A stretch of DNA of 64,000 nt from Streptomyces sp. RB17 (GTDB lineage Bacteria; Actinomycetota; Actinomycetes; Streptomycetales; Streptomycetaceae): contig NZ_WEGL01000002.1 of NCBI RefSeq assembly GCF_009604455.1, positions 992,001 through 1,056,000 on the forward strand, in the 5' to 3' direction. Within the stretch, counting starts at the first letter, position 1. Each line of letters starts with the position of its first letter. Under the pieces are notes generated by a model. That model searched no databases. It had not been told where the DNA came from and was given only the letters and a program-made list of their open reading frames with translations. The position numbers and the translations under genes were made by a program. Below are positions 10,347 through 19,498 of this stretch, one piece after another.

Positions 10347-11039
10347 ATGCGACTCGTCGTCTTCGGCGCGAACGGGCCGACCGGACGGCAGGTCACCGAG
10401 CAGGCGACCGCCGCCGGACACACCGTCACCGCCGTGACCCGCCACCCCGACACCTTCCCGCTCGACCACCCCCGCCTACGGGTCGCGGAGGCCGACGTCC
10501 TGGACGGGGCGGCGGTCGACCGCGTCGTCCCCGGCCACGACGCGGTGATCTCCACCCTCGGCGTCCCCTACGGCCGGGCCCCCGTCACGGTGTACTCGAC
10601 GGGCCTCACCCACATCACCCGGGCCATGACCCGGCACGGCGTGCGACGCTTGGTGTGCGTCACCTCCACCGTCCTGTTCGACGTGCCGGCGCCCGGTGAG
10701 GGCGTCTTCTTCCGGAAGGTGCTCGAGCCCTTCTTCGCGCGGGTCGTCGGCCGCACGGTCTACGACGACATGCGCCGCATGGAGGAGATCGTGCGTGCGA
10801 GCGGTCACGACTGGACGGTGCTGCGGCCCGCCGGCCTCTTCGACACGAGCGAGGTCAGCGACTACCGGCTGGACTCCGGCCGGCTGCCGGGGCGGTTCAC
10901 CTCCCGTGCCGACCTCGCGCACGCGCTGGTGCGCGAGGCCGTCACCGACGGGCATGCGCGGGCCTTTCTCGACGTACGCACCACCGAGGGCACCCCGCGC
11001 TTCCTCGACCTCGTCAAGAAGGAGGGGTTCGGCAGGTGA
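10347..11039 (+). CDS. NmrA/atypical-SDR NAD(P)-binding epimerase-like protein
   Basis: 230 residues with an N-terminal NAD(P) loop VVFGANGPTGRQV (GxxGxxG) and atypical-SDR pattern: DVLDGAAVDRVVPGHDAVISTLG, TRAMTRHGVRRLVCVTS, WTVLRPAGLFD. It lacks the classical YxxxK pair in the usual place, as in NmrA-type reductases. GAAGGAG precedes the ATG. The gene sits opposite an ECF41 sigma factor and has a matching promoter, so it is the likely main target of that sigma factor. Substrate unknown; a role in quinone or disulfide stress is plausible but not shown. Confidence 0.85.
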   Translation: MRLVVFGANGPTGRQVTEQATAAGHTVTAVTRHPDTFPLDHPRLRVAEADVLDGAAVDRVVPGHDAVISTLGVPYGRAPVTVYSTGLTHITRAMTRHGVRRLVCVTSTVLFDVPAPGEGVFFRKVLEPFFARVVGRTVYDDMRRMEEIVRASGHDWTVLRPAGLFDTSEVSDYRLDSGRLPGRFTSRADLAHALVREAVTDGHARAFLDVRTTEGTPRFLDLVKKEGFGR

Positions 11040-11048
11040 AGCGCCCGG

Positions 11049-11456
11049 TCAGGAGGGCCGGCCGCCGTAGGGGACGGTGATCAGCTCCATGGCGTGGCCG
11101 ACGGGGTCCATGAAGTAGACGCCGCGGCCGCCGTCATTGTGGTTGATCGTGCCGGGCTGCTTTTGGTGCGGGTCGGCGTAGTGCTCGATGCCGCGCTCGA
11201 CGATCCGCGCGTAAGCGGCGTCGAACTCCTCCTCGGAGATCAGGAAGGCGTAGTGCTGGGGGGTGATGTGTTCCTCGGGAACGGTGGCGAAGTCCAGGGT
11301 GACACCGTTGGCAAGGGCGACCGCGACGAACGGGCCCCATTCCGCGGTGATCTCGAGACCGAGCACTCCGGTGAAGAACTCGGCGGACTCCCGGTTGTCC
11401 CGGGCATGGACGATGGTGTGGTTGAACTGGACCGGCAAGGAATGCCTCCACGGCAT
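11049..11456 (-). CDS. VOC (glyoxalase/bleomycin-resistance) family protein
   Basis: Up to 135 residues with two beta-alpha-beta-beta-beta modules: FNHTIVHARDNRESAEFFTGVLGLEI and GVYFMDPVGHAMELITVPYG. His and Glu at the usual metal positions (FNHT, AMELIT) suggest a divalent metal site. Two starts have ribosome binding sites: ATG at 11456 (GGAGG nine bases before) and TTG at 11438 (GGAGG six bases before). Related proteins usually begin at the PVQFNHT segment, which favours the TTG start. It converges on the epimerase gene with only nine bases between stops. Substrate unknown. Confidence 0.85.
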   Translation of the reverse strand: MPWRHSLPVQFNHTIVHARDNRESAEFFTGVLGLEITAEWGPFVAVALANGVTLDFATVPEEHITPQHYAFLISEEEFDAAYARIVERGIEHYADPHQKQPGTINHNDGGRGVYFMDPVGHAMELITVPYGGRPS

Positions 11457-11639
11457 GTCCTGGCACCTCCATGCCTCACCCGGCCGGTGACCGGCACGCG
11501 ATGCCGCCGGCGATCCTAACCGGGGACGCGACGGCGCGTCGACGGCTCCTCGACGGCGTGTCGCGGGTCCTGCCGAGCCGGTGACCGCGCGCTGACGCAC
11601 CGCTGACGGGCTCGGCCAGGCACGCCGGTGCACCACGTG

Positions 11640-11783
11640 CCCGCCGGTGACGGCCAACCCCACCGGGACTCGGCGAGTTCGTCGCCGGGCGTCGTCCGCG
11701 CACATGACGGCATGCAGCCCCGGGGCCAGGACGCGCAGGCGCCGCACCGGGTCGCGTTCGGCCGCCGGCGGGTTCGGGTTCAC
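11640..11783 (-). pseudogene. Decayed SRPBCC gene coupled to the first of the paired sigma factors
   Basis: A GTG at 11783 overlaps the sigma factor stop (GTGA). The frame reads AAERDPVRRLRVLA and GLHA, which aligns with AELDAVRRLKVIA and GQHA of the intact SRPBCC protein encoded at 13216-13722. Similarity continues weakly in a second frame (GDELAES against LDELWSV) and then ends. About 130 further residues expected of the family are missing or unrecognisable down to 11460. Confidence 0.42.
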
Positions 11784-12346
11784 CGCGGCCACGCCTTTCG
11801 GAAGCTGTGTCGGGCACGGTGCAGCCGGGACTTCAGCGTGCCGCAGGCGATGTCGAGCATGTCGCTCGCCGTCCGCTCGTCCAGGCCCTCCAGTTCGCGC
11901 AGGACCAGGACCGCCCGGTGCTCGGTGGACAGGCGCCGCAGCACGTCCCGTACGTCGACGGCCAGTTCGGGACTGCACGGCCAGGCGATGTCGTCGAACT
12001 CGCCCACAGGTGTCTCGCGTTCGGCCCGGCGGGCCACCCGCACCGCCTCGCGCACGGTGATCGTGCGCACCCACGCGTACAGTGCGCGCGGATCCTTGAG
12101 CCGCGGCAGGCCCTGGAAGACGGCGATCAGCGCCTCCTGGACGGCGTCGGCGCTGTTGTGCAGGGCGATCGGCCGGCACAGCCTGCTCACATACGGGGTG
12201 AGCAGGCTCAGCAGATCGTCGAGTGCCATGGCGTCACCGGACTGCGCCGCCAGGACGAGCGGGGCCGCGGCGGACCATGGATCCTCCGGTGCGGTCGGCC
12301 GGGACGGCGGGCTCTGCTGGACGGTGCCTGCTCGCGTGCTTGTCAT
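11780..12346 (-). CDS. ECF-type RNA polymerase sigma factor, first of two paralogues
   Basis: 188 residues. Region 2: LDDLLSLLTPYVSRLC, ADAVQEALIAVFQGL, and AWVRTITVREAVRVARR. Region 4: LRRLSTEHRAVLVLRELEGL, then a helix-turn-helix ending ACGTLKSRLHRARHSFRKAW. It is about 50% identical by eye to the divergently transcribed sigma factor at 12706-13239. The N-terminal 30 residues are a Ser/Pro/Thr-rich extension absent from the paralogue. No anti-sigma factor is adjacent; instead the downstream overlapping frame is a decayed SRPBCC gene. Confidence 0.9.
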   Translation of the reverse strand: MTSTRAGTVQQSPPSRPTAPEDPWSAAAPLVLAAQSGDAMALDDLLSLLTPYVSRLCRPIALHNSADAVQEALIAVFQGLPRLKDPRALYAWVRTITVREAVRVARRAERETPVGEFDDIAWPCSPELAVDVRDVLRRLSTEHRAVLVLRELEGLDERTASDMLDIACGTLKSRLHRARHSFRKAWPR

Positions 12347-12705
12347 CTGTCGTTCTCCTCCCCTGGTCGTCGAGGCTCCAGCGACGCCAAGCCGGCGTCC
12401 GTGCGGGAGCCTCGGTGGGAAGGAGGGGCGGGAACGGCCAGGTACTCCCGGTACTTTGAGCTCTGGCTTGAATTCAATGCCGGGCCGGGGGGGTGCACCG
12501 GCCGCGCGACGCCGCTGTCCGGTTGTGGAAGACGCCCGCCGTGGGCGTCGACTCCGCCGCCGCCTAGGATGCGTGAGCGGTCAATTCGCCATCAACCGGG
12601 GGGTGTCGATTTCATGGGTCTGCGCTGCCTCGGCGGAAGAAGGCGCATTGCGTTCCCTCCCTCCTCTTCCGCCGCGGACTCCACGGAGCCGGAAGCGGGG
12701 ATGCG
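12347..12705. other. Intergenic region between divergent paralogous sigma genes
   Basis: No gene is supported in these 359 bases. It has one AT-richer island with the direct repeat GGTACT-CCC-GGTACT (12441-12455) and the 10-bp palindrome TTGAATTCAA (12468-12477). These are the best candidates for shared promoter or operator elements of the two sigma genes. Confidence 0.4.
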
Positions 12706-13239
12706 GTGAAGAAGGAGGGCAACGCGAGCACACCGTACGATCCGCACCTGCTGGCCCGCCTGGTCGAGGGAGCGCAGCGCGGCGACGCGCTGGCCATGGA
12801 CGAACTGCTGGGCGTCCTCGCGCCCTACGTCGGCCGGATCTGTGGCCCGGTGGCGCTGCAGGACGGCGCGGATGCGGCCCAGGAGACCCTGATCACGGTG
12901 TTCCGCGGCATCCGGCAGCTCAAGGAGCCCGCCGCGCTGCTCGGCTGGGTCCGGACGATCGCGGTGCGCGAGGCCCTGAAGTTCGCGGGGCGGCGACGCC
13001 GGCAGCCGACGGTTCCCGTCGAGTGGGAGGAGCCGCCCGCCTCCGCAGACCTCCACCTGGCCTCCGACCTCGCCGACGCCCTGTACCGGCTCGCGCCCGA
13101 GCATCGGGTGGTGCTGATGCTCCGTCACGTCGAGGGGCTCAGCGAACAGGAGGTGTCCGCCCTGCTGGAGATACCGGTGGGGACCGTCAGATCCCGGCTG
13201 TTCCGGGCCAGGCGGTCATTCCGGTCGGCCTGGGGCTGA
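12706..13239 (+). CDS. ECF-type RNA polymerase sigma factor, second paralogue
   Basis: 177 residues. Region 2: LLGVLAPYVGRICGPVAL, ADAAQETLITVFRGI, GWVRTIAVREALKFAGR. Region 4: LYRLAPEHRVVLMLRHVEGLSEQEVSALLEI in part, then VGTVRSRLFRARRSFRSAWG. GTG start at 12706. The last 24 bases overlap the 3' end of the SRPBCC gene on the other strand, so sigma and SRPBCC transcripts would be complementary at their ends. Both paralogues have an SRPBCC partner, suggesting duplication of a two-gene module. Confidence 0.9.
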   Translation: MKKEGNASTPYDPHLLARLVEGAQRGDALAMDELLGVLAPYVGRICGPVALQDGADAAQETLITVFRGIRQLKEPAALLGWVRTIAVREALKFAGRRRRQPTVPVEWEEPPASADLHLASDLADALYRLAPEHRVVLMLRHVEGLSEQEVSALLEIPVGTVRSRLFRARRSFRSAWG

Positions 13240-13722
13240 CCGGACGGCCACCCGCTCCCCGAGCCGGTCGAGTATCGCCTCGGCCCGCCGTGCGGACCAC
13301 GGGCCGCGCAGCCGGTCGAGGAGGCCGCCGCCGGGCAGCCGCAGGCTGGTGAAGAAGGCGAACCGGCAGCCGTCGCCGTCCGCGGTGGCGGCCATGCCGC
13401 TCGTCAGCACCCTGCCCTGCATCAGGCACCAGCCGGGCCGCAGGACGACGTCGAACTGCTCCCGGAACCCGCCTCTGCCCACGGCCTCACCCGACAGCCG
13501 CTCACCCGCGGACCGCGTGATGGTGAAGGAGCGCACACCCCCGACGATCACGGGGAGTTCGTTCTCCAGATCCGAGGCGACCGACCACAACTCGTCCAGG
13601 GACGCGTCGAAACGGCGCTCGGCGAACGACGCGTGCTGCCCGGCGGCGGACGCGATGACCTTCAGACGGCGCACCGCGTCCAGCTCGGCAGTCGGCCAGC
13701 CGCTGCCCCCCGAACCGGTCAT
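13216..13722 (-). CDS. SRPBCC (START/Bet v1-like) family protein
   Basis: 168 residues with the expected order: helix AVRRLKVIASAAG, strand SFAERRFDASLDELWSVASD, VRSFTITR, FDVVLRPGWCLMQGRVL, FAFFTSLRLPGG and a C-terminal helix RRAEAILDRLGERV. SRPBCC domains bind hydrophobic ligands in a deep pocket; here the ligand is unknown. The gene is convergent with and overlaps an ECF sigma gene, and a decayed homologue follows the paralogous sigma gene, so a role in the same regulatory circuit (for example ligand-responsive control) is a reasonable inference only. Confidence 0.8.
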   Translation of the reverse strand: MTGSGGSGWPTAELDAVRRLKVIASAAGQHASFAERRFDASLDELWSVASDLENELPVIVGGVRSFTITRSAGERLSGEAVGRGGFREQFDVVLRPGWCLMQGRVLTSGMAATADGDGCRFAFFTSLRLPGGGLLDRLRGPWSARRAEAILDRLGERVAVRSAPGRPE

Positions 13723-15386
<1,664 letters not shown>

Positions 15387-15439
15387 CCGGTCTTTCGGCG
15401 CATGTACAACGCGACCGGCGGCACCCCGCCGTCCTGACC

Positions 15440-16993
15440 TCAGGCCCCGTACACCGTACGGACGTTGGCGCGCGGCGGCGGGGCGTGTCGGGCCGCGGGG
15501 CCCTTCGCGAACGTGCGCAGCAGGTTCTCCGTGGTGCGGGTGACGAAGGCGCGGGTGCGGGCGTCCATGCCGTGGTCGCGCCCGAACATGCCGGTCCCGG
15601 CGACGAGACCCTCCACCCAGCGCATGGTGCCGGTCGCGAACACGCCGGCTCCACCGGAGGCCGTGTAGTACGCCGAGTCGCTGTGGCTGGCCCGCCCCCC
15701 GCAGACCAGCGGCGAGTGCGCGATGATCTCCAGCGGGCCTGGGGTGGGAGCGCCGGGGGTGATCCGGTCGTACTCCACTCCGACGAGATGGGCGAAGCCG
15801 TCGCCGGAACGTGCGCCGGTGCCCTCGTACAGCCAGTGGTCGGCGGCCCGCACCACATAGGGGGCGTCGACCGGATAGCCCTCGTAGAGCACACCGGTCA
15901 GGGAGGATTCGGGATCCGCGGCCGGCGGGAGACGGTAGTCGGTGGTGACGAGCGCGGGGTGGGAGCCGTAGCAGGGGTCGGCGCGATAGTCGGTCTTGTA
16001 GCAGACCACCGTGCGGTCGTCCGCGCCGTCCCCGGCCTCCAGCCGGACCCGGCGGAAGCAGGTGTTCGCGCCGAGGAAGGCGATGTTCGTCCCCGCGTCC
16101 CGGGCGGCGGTCACATGAGCCCGCTGCTCCGGCGTCCAGTACTCGTCGTGGCCCAGGCAGACGACGGCGTGCGCGCCGCGCAGCACCCCGGGGTCGCGGT
16201 GGACGTCCACGCCGGTGGTGTAGGCGAGCGGGATGCCGAGGCGCTCGGCCAGCACCACCAGGGCCCACTCGTAGACCCGGAACTTCTCGGCGCCGTCGCC
16301 GTCGTAGGGGCGGTCGAAGCTCACCGCGAGCGAGCGGGTGGCGTAGGCGCCGGACGCGCCGTTGTAGAGGCTGCTGCCGCCCCAGCGGTTGTACGCCTGC
16401 CAGGTGGCCGGGGCGTGCAGCAGGACCGTACGGCCCGCGCCGTCGGTGGAGCGGACGATGAGCGGGACGTAACGCTGGTGGCCGGTGTCCGCCTCCAGTC
16501 GCAGCAGATAGGCGCCCTCCGGCCAGCCCGAGGTGTCCACCGGCAGCGTCAACGGCCAGTCGGCGCGCACCGTGCGGGTCGCGGTCAGCACGCGCGGCGC
16601 CGGCTGGGCGCGGCCGGGTATGCGCTCGGACGTCCAGATCCGGCGGGCCTGCCGGCCGCCGTACCAGCCGACCCGGAACGCGGAGACCCGGAACGCGGCG
16701 GCGGTGGTGGACACATGCAGCCCGAACGGCTCGCCCGGCGTCACGCTCACCCGGTCCGGGTAGCCGGCCACCGCGTCCGGCGGGCCGGTGGAGGCCAGAC
16801 GCCAGTCGGCGGTGCCCGGGGCGTCCCGCTCCGCCTCGGGCCGCAACCGCCGGTCGGGGGCCGCGGTGGAGTGCGGATGCGGCGGTGCCGCCGTACACGC
16901 GGCGGCCGTGCCCAGGCCCAGGCCTGCGCTCAGGACGAGAAAGCGCCGGCGGCCGAGGCCGTCCGACGGCGTGGTGCCGTGTGCCGGAGCCAC
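15440..16993 (-). CDS. Exported N,N-dimethylformamidase-like large-subunit domain protein
   Basis: 517 residues. Twin-arginine signal GRRRFLVLSAGLGLG followed by a possible lipobox AAAC. The body matches the N,N-dimethylformamidase beta-subunit-type domain: a beta-sandwich (FRVGWYGGRQARRIW, ASTGPPDAVAGYPDRVSV region), then a glutamine-amidotransferase-like fold with LLHAPATWQAYNRWGGSSLY, YEWALVVLAERLGI, VCLGHDEYWTPEQRAHV and FLGANTCFRRV. GGAGGTGAA directly precedes the GTG at 16993. Actual substrate in streptomycetes is unknown; proteins of this class are often encoded near cell-envelope genes. The upstream same-strand M15-like lipoprotein could share its transcript. Confidence 0.8.
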   Translation of the reverse strand: MAPAHGTTPSDGLGRRRFLVLSAGLGLGTAAACTAAPPHPHSTAAPDRRLRPEAERDAPGTADWRLASTGPPDAVAGYPDRVSVTPGEPFGLHVSTTAAAFRVSAFRVGWYGGRQARRIWTSERIPGRAQPAPRVLTATRTVRADWPLTLPVDTSGWPEGAYLLRLEADTGHQRYVPLIVRSTDGAGRTVLLHAPATWQAYNRWGGSSLYNGASGAYATRSLAVSFDRPYDGDGAEKFRVYEWALVVLAERLGIPLAYTTGVDVHRDPGVLRGAHAVVCLGHDEYWTPEQRAHVTAARDAGTNIAFLGANTCFRRVRLEAGDGADDRTVVCYKTDYRADPCYGSHPALVTTDYRLPPAADPESSLTGVLYEGYPVDAPYVVRAADHWLYEGTGARSGDGFAHLVGVEYDRITPGAPTPGPLEIIAHSPLVCGGRASHSDSAYYTASGGAGVFATGTMRWVEGLVAGTGMFGRDHGMDARTRAFVTRTTENLLRTFAKGPAARHAPPPRANVRTVYGA

Positions 16994-17150
16994 TTCACCT
17001 CCCGGGGTGCTGTCGGCTCCAGCGTCCCGGCGCCCGCGCGGCGGGCGCAACCGGCGGAGTCGGGGGGAACACCGGCCGGCGGGCCGCGCGAGCCCGCCTG
17101 GCGGGGCCTGCCGGCGGTACGGCCGAACGGGTGACGCCGCGGCGGTGCGG

Positions 17151-18176
17151 TCAGGTACGGAACCCGATGTGCACATGGTCGTGATGGGTGGCGTCGCTGA
17201 AGAACTGACCGGCACTGCCGCCCGACAGCAGCACGGGACCACCCACGTTGTACGATCCGGCGGCCGCCGCGTCCCGCATGAACCGCTCGATCAGACCGCG
17301 CGGAGTCGCCGGATCGACGACCGCGTGACCGTCGATCCGCCACACGTCGAAGGCCCGGCCTCGCGGATGGTCGCTGGGCCGGCTGGTGCCGAACACGTCC
17401 AGCGGATGCCCGGAGCGGACGACGCTCACCTCCAGCCGGTACGACCGTGCCAGCGCGAGCATCGCCTTCGCCACGCTGGTGTGCACCCGACCACTGCGCA
17501 GGTCCGCCGCGGCGGCGGGCGGCAGCACGATCCGGCCGTCGGACAGCACGCTCCGGATCTCCGGTGCCGGCGACCGGGCGGCCGGTCCCGGGTGCGCCGG
17601 ATGCAGGGCGTCGACCGTCCAGCCGGAACCCGACCGGGAGAGGCGCACGTCGACCGTCGTGCCGCCGGCGCTGACCGTGCCGGCGCGCCGGGTCCACTGC
17701 CGGCACACCACCAGCACGCTGGCCGATCTGGACAGGATCCCGCCGTACTGCGCGTCCACGACCTGCAGCGCCGCCTGGTCGGCCGTCGTCAGCAGCGGCC
17801 CTGCCTGGCCGACGAGGGCCGTCGGCAGTGCGAGCGCCGCGACCCTCGCCCGCGCCGCCGCCGCGCCGCCGTGCCCGTCGGCCCAGGCGCCGATCGCCTC
17901 CACCAACTGCACGGCGCGCAGCTTCGCGGCCGGTTGCACTTCGGCGGACGTGGGCCGCCAAGGGGTGGTGCGCGGCAGAGCGGGGGAGGGCGACGGCGAG
18001 CCGGTGCCGGCTGTCGACCTCTGGGACGGGTGAGCGTGCGGGGGTGTAGGGGACGGGCGCGTGGCCGGGGTCGTAGGGCCGGAACACCCCGCCGCGCCGA
18101 GCGCGGCACCGGCGAGGGCCGCCAGCACGGTACGGCGGCCGGGCGGGGGAGCGGCGGGCGTACGAGCGCGGGTCAT
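17151..18176 (-). CDS. Lipoprotein with M15/extensin-like peptidase domain
   Basis: 341 residues. Signal peptide GRRTVLAALAGAALGAAGC has both a paired Arg and a lipobox (LGAAGC). Residues about 30-65 are Pro/Ser/Thr-rich. The C-terminal part holds the M15-like metal site: GTSRPSDHPRGRAFDVWRIDG and, near the end, HHDHVHIGF (His-x-His). These match D-Ala-D-Ala carboxypeptidase/extensin-type folds, although several lipoproteins of this group may be non-catalytic. The conserved start ATG 18176 gives the complete signal. It precedes the dimethylformamidase-like gene by 157 bases on the same strand. Confidence 0.8.
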   Translation of the reverse strand: MTRARTPAAPPPGRRTVLAALAGAALGAAGCSGPTTPATRPSPTPPHAHPSQRSTAGTGSPSPSPALPRTTPWRPTSAEVQPAAKLRAVQLVEAIGAWADGHGGAAAARARVAALALPTALVGQAGPLLTTADQAALQVVDAQYGGILSRSASVLVVCRQWTRRAGTVSAGGTTVDVRLSRSGSGWTVDALHPAHPGPAARSPAPEIRSVLSDGRIVLPPAAAADLRSGRVHTSVAKAMLALARSYRLEVSVVRSGHPLDVFGTSRPSDHPRGRAFDVWRIDGHAVVDPATPRGLIERFMRDAAAAGSYNVGGPVLLSGGSAGQFFSDATHHDHVHIGFRT

Positions 18177-18387
18177 ACGGCCCAGTGTCCGCCGCGCGGC
18201 ACGGGTGCGGCGAGCGCGAGCGAGCGCGGGCATCGGGCGGGTGGGGCGCTCGATCCGGCTACGACACGTCGGCACCCACCGTCGACCGGCCGGCCGCCCC
18301 GCCTCGGCACCCGCAGCCGCCGCTCCTCGGCCCTCGGCAGTCGGCAGCCCGGCGCCCTGACCGATCCGGGCGCACGGCCCAACTCTC

Positions 18388-19389
18388 CTAGAAAGGCGGG
18401 TCGTTGAAGATCTCCAGCAGAGACGCGGAGCTGTGTTCGGAACCGGGGCCGGTGCCCGACGCGTCGGGGAACGTGCGGCCCCAGGACGCGGCGCGGCCCA
18501 GGACGCTCAGGCGCCAGGCGAGGTGTGCGGCGCGGCGCAGGTCCGCGGGTGTGTGGCCGGCGTCCGTCCAGGGCTCCAGATAGGCGTCGAGCAGCCGGGG
18601 CACGACCTGCGCCCCGTAGCGTGCGCGCGCCTTCTCGGCGGGGACCCGCAGGCTGCAGAACGGGTGTGAAACGACCGCGTCGCCCCAGTCGAAGAAGGTG
18701 AACCGGTCCGGCGCCGGATGGAACAGCTGGCCGTCGTGCAGGTCCGCGTGGTCGAGGGTGTCCTCGACGCCGAGCGAGGCGAGTTCGGCGCACCAGTCCG
18801 CGAGCCGGGGGCGCAGCAGCTCCAGCCGCTCGCGTGCCTCCGGAGGCAGCGCGGCGCTCCCCGCGAGCAGTTCGTCGAACACCTCGGGCAGGTCAGCGGT
18901 CCGGGTGGCGGGCACCCCGAGCCGCTCGATCTCGCGCGCGTGCGGGGAGAGGGCCCGCTGCAGGCTCGCGTACCGGCCCAGCAGCTCCTCCCAGGTCCGC
19001 GGCTCGACCGGCTTCCGGGCGAGCACGTCGCGGAACAGCTCTCCTCCGTCGGGCAGCAGGATCCATGCACGCCCGGCGTCGACGGCCAGCGGCCGGAGCA
19101 CATGCTCCGGCACCCAGCGGGCCAGTGCGGCGGTCAACGGGCCCTCGAAGGCGCTGGCCGGCGGATTCGCCTTGAACCAGACGACGTCCCGTCCCTCGAC
19201 GGGCACCCGCATCAGTACGGACCACGGCCGCAGCCGCACCCGCAGCTCACCGCTTGCCCGCAGGCCCCGTACGGCGAGCTGCTCCGCCACCCAGTCGAGG
19301 GCCGAGGCCCGCCATGACTCCCGCTCCCACGGAGTCGGCGCGTACTGGTATCTGCTCCGGTCCACGACGATCGAGAACTCATGTTGCAC
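18388..19389 (-). CDS. Aminoglycoside phosphotransferase-family kinase-like protein
   Basis: 333 residues with the APH/choline kinase fold: phosphate-loop strand VVWFKANPPASAFEGPL, hinge AWILLPDGGELFRDVL, catalytic loop LDHADLHDGQLF (HxDLHxxx with Asp) and metal motif FFDWGDAVVSHPF. The native substrate of this actinobacterial group is unknown and resistance should not be assumed. It lies downstream of the phospholipase gene on the same strand but behind a strong terminator, so it is probably transcribed on its own. Confidence 0.85.
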   Translation of the reverse strand: MQHEFSIVVDRSRYQYAPTPWERESWRASALDWVAEQLAVRGLRASGELRVRLRPWSVLMRVPVEGRDVVWFKANPPASAFEGPLTAALARWVPEHVLRPLAVDAGRAWILLPDGGELFRDVLARKPVEPRTWEELLGRYASLQRALSPHAREIERLGVPATRTADLPEVFDELLAGSAALPPEARERLELLRPRLADWCAELASLGVEDTLDHADLHDGQLFHPAPDRFTFFDWGDAVVSHPFCSLRVPAEKARARYGAQVVPRLLDAYLEPWTDAGHTPADLRRAAHLAWRLSVLGRAASWGRTFPDASGTGPGSEHSSASLLEIFNDPPF

Positions 19390-19445
19390 CAGGCCATCTC
19401 AACATCACGACCGGCGAGCCGGCCACCCATTTCGCCGGCACACGA

Positions 19446-19476
19446 ACGCGCTCCCGGTCACCGACCGGGAGCGCGT
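19446..19476 (-). terminator. Terminator downstream of the phospholipase gene
   Basis: Perfect 14-bp inverted repeat (19446-19459 and 19463-19476) with a 3-base loop, 23 bases past the stop of the minus-strand phospholipase gene and upstream of the phosphotransferase start. Confidence 0.88.
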
Positions 19477-19498
19477 CACTGTGTGCCGGACTGCGGGA

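Noticed and set aside
18388..19389. Aminoglycoside resistance gene
   Set aside because: The fold is APH-like but the sequence matches a general actinobacterial phosphotransferase group and there is no resistance context.
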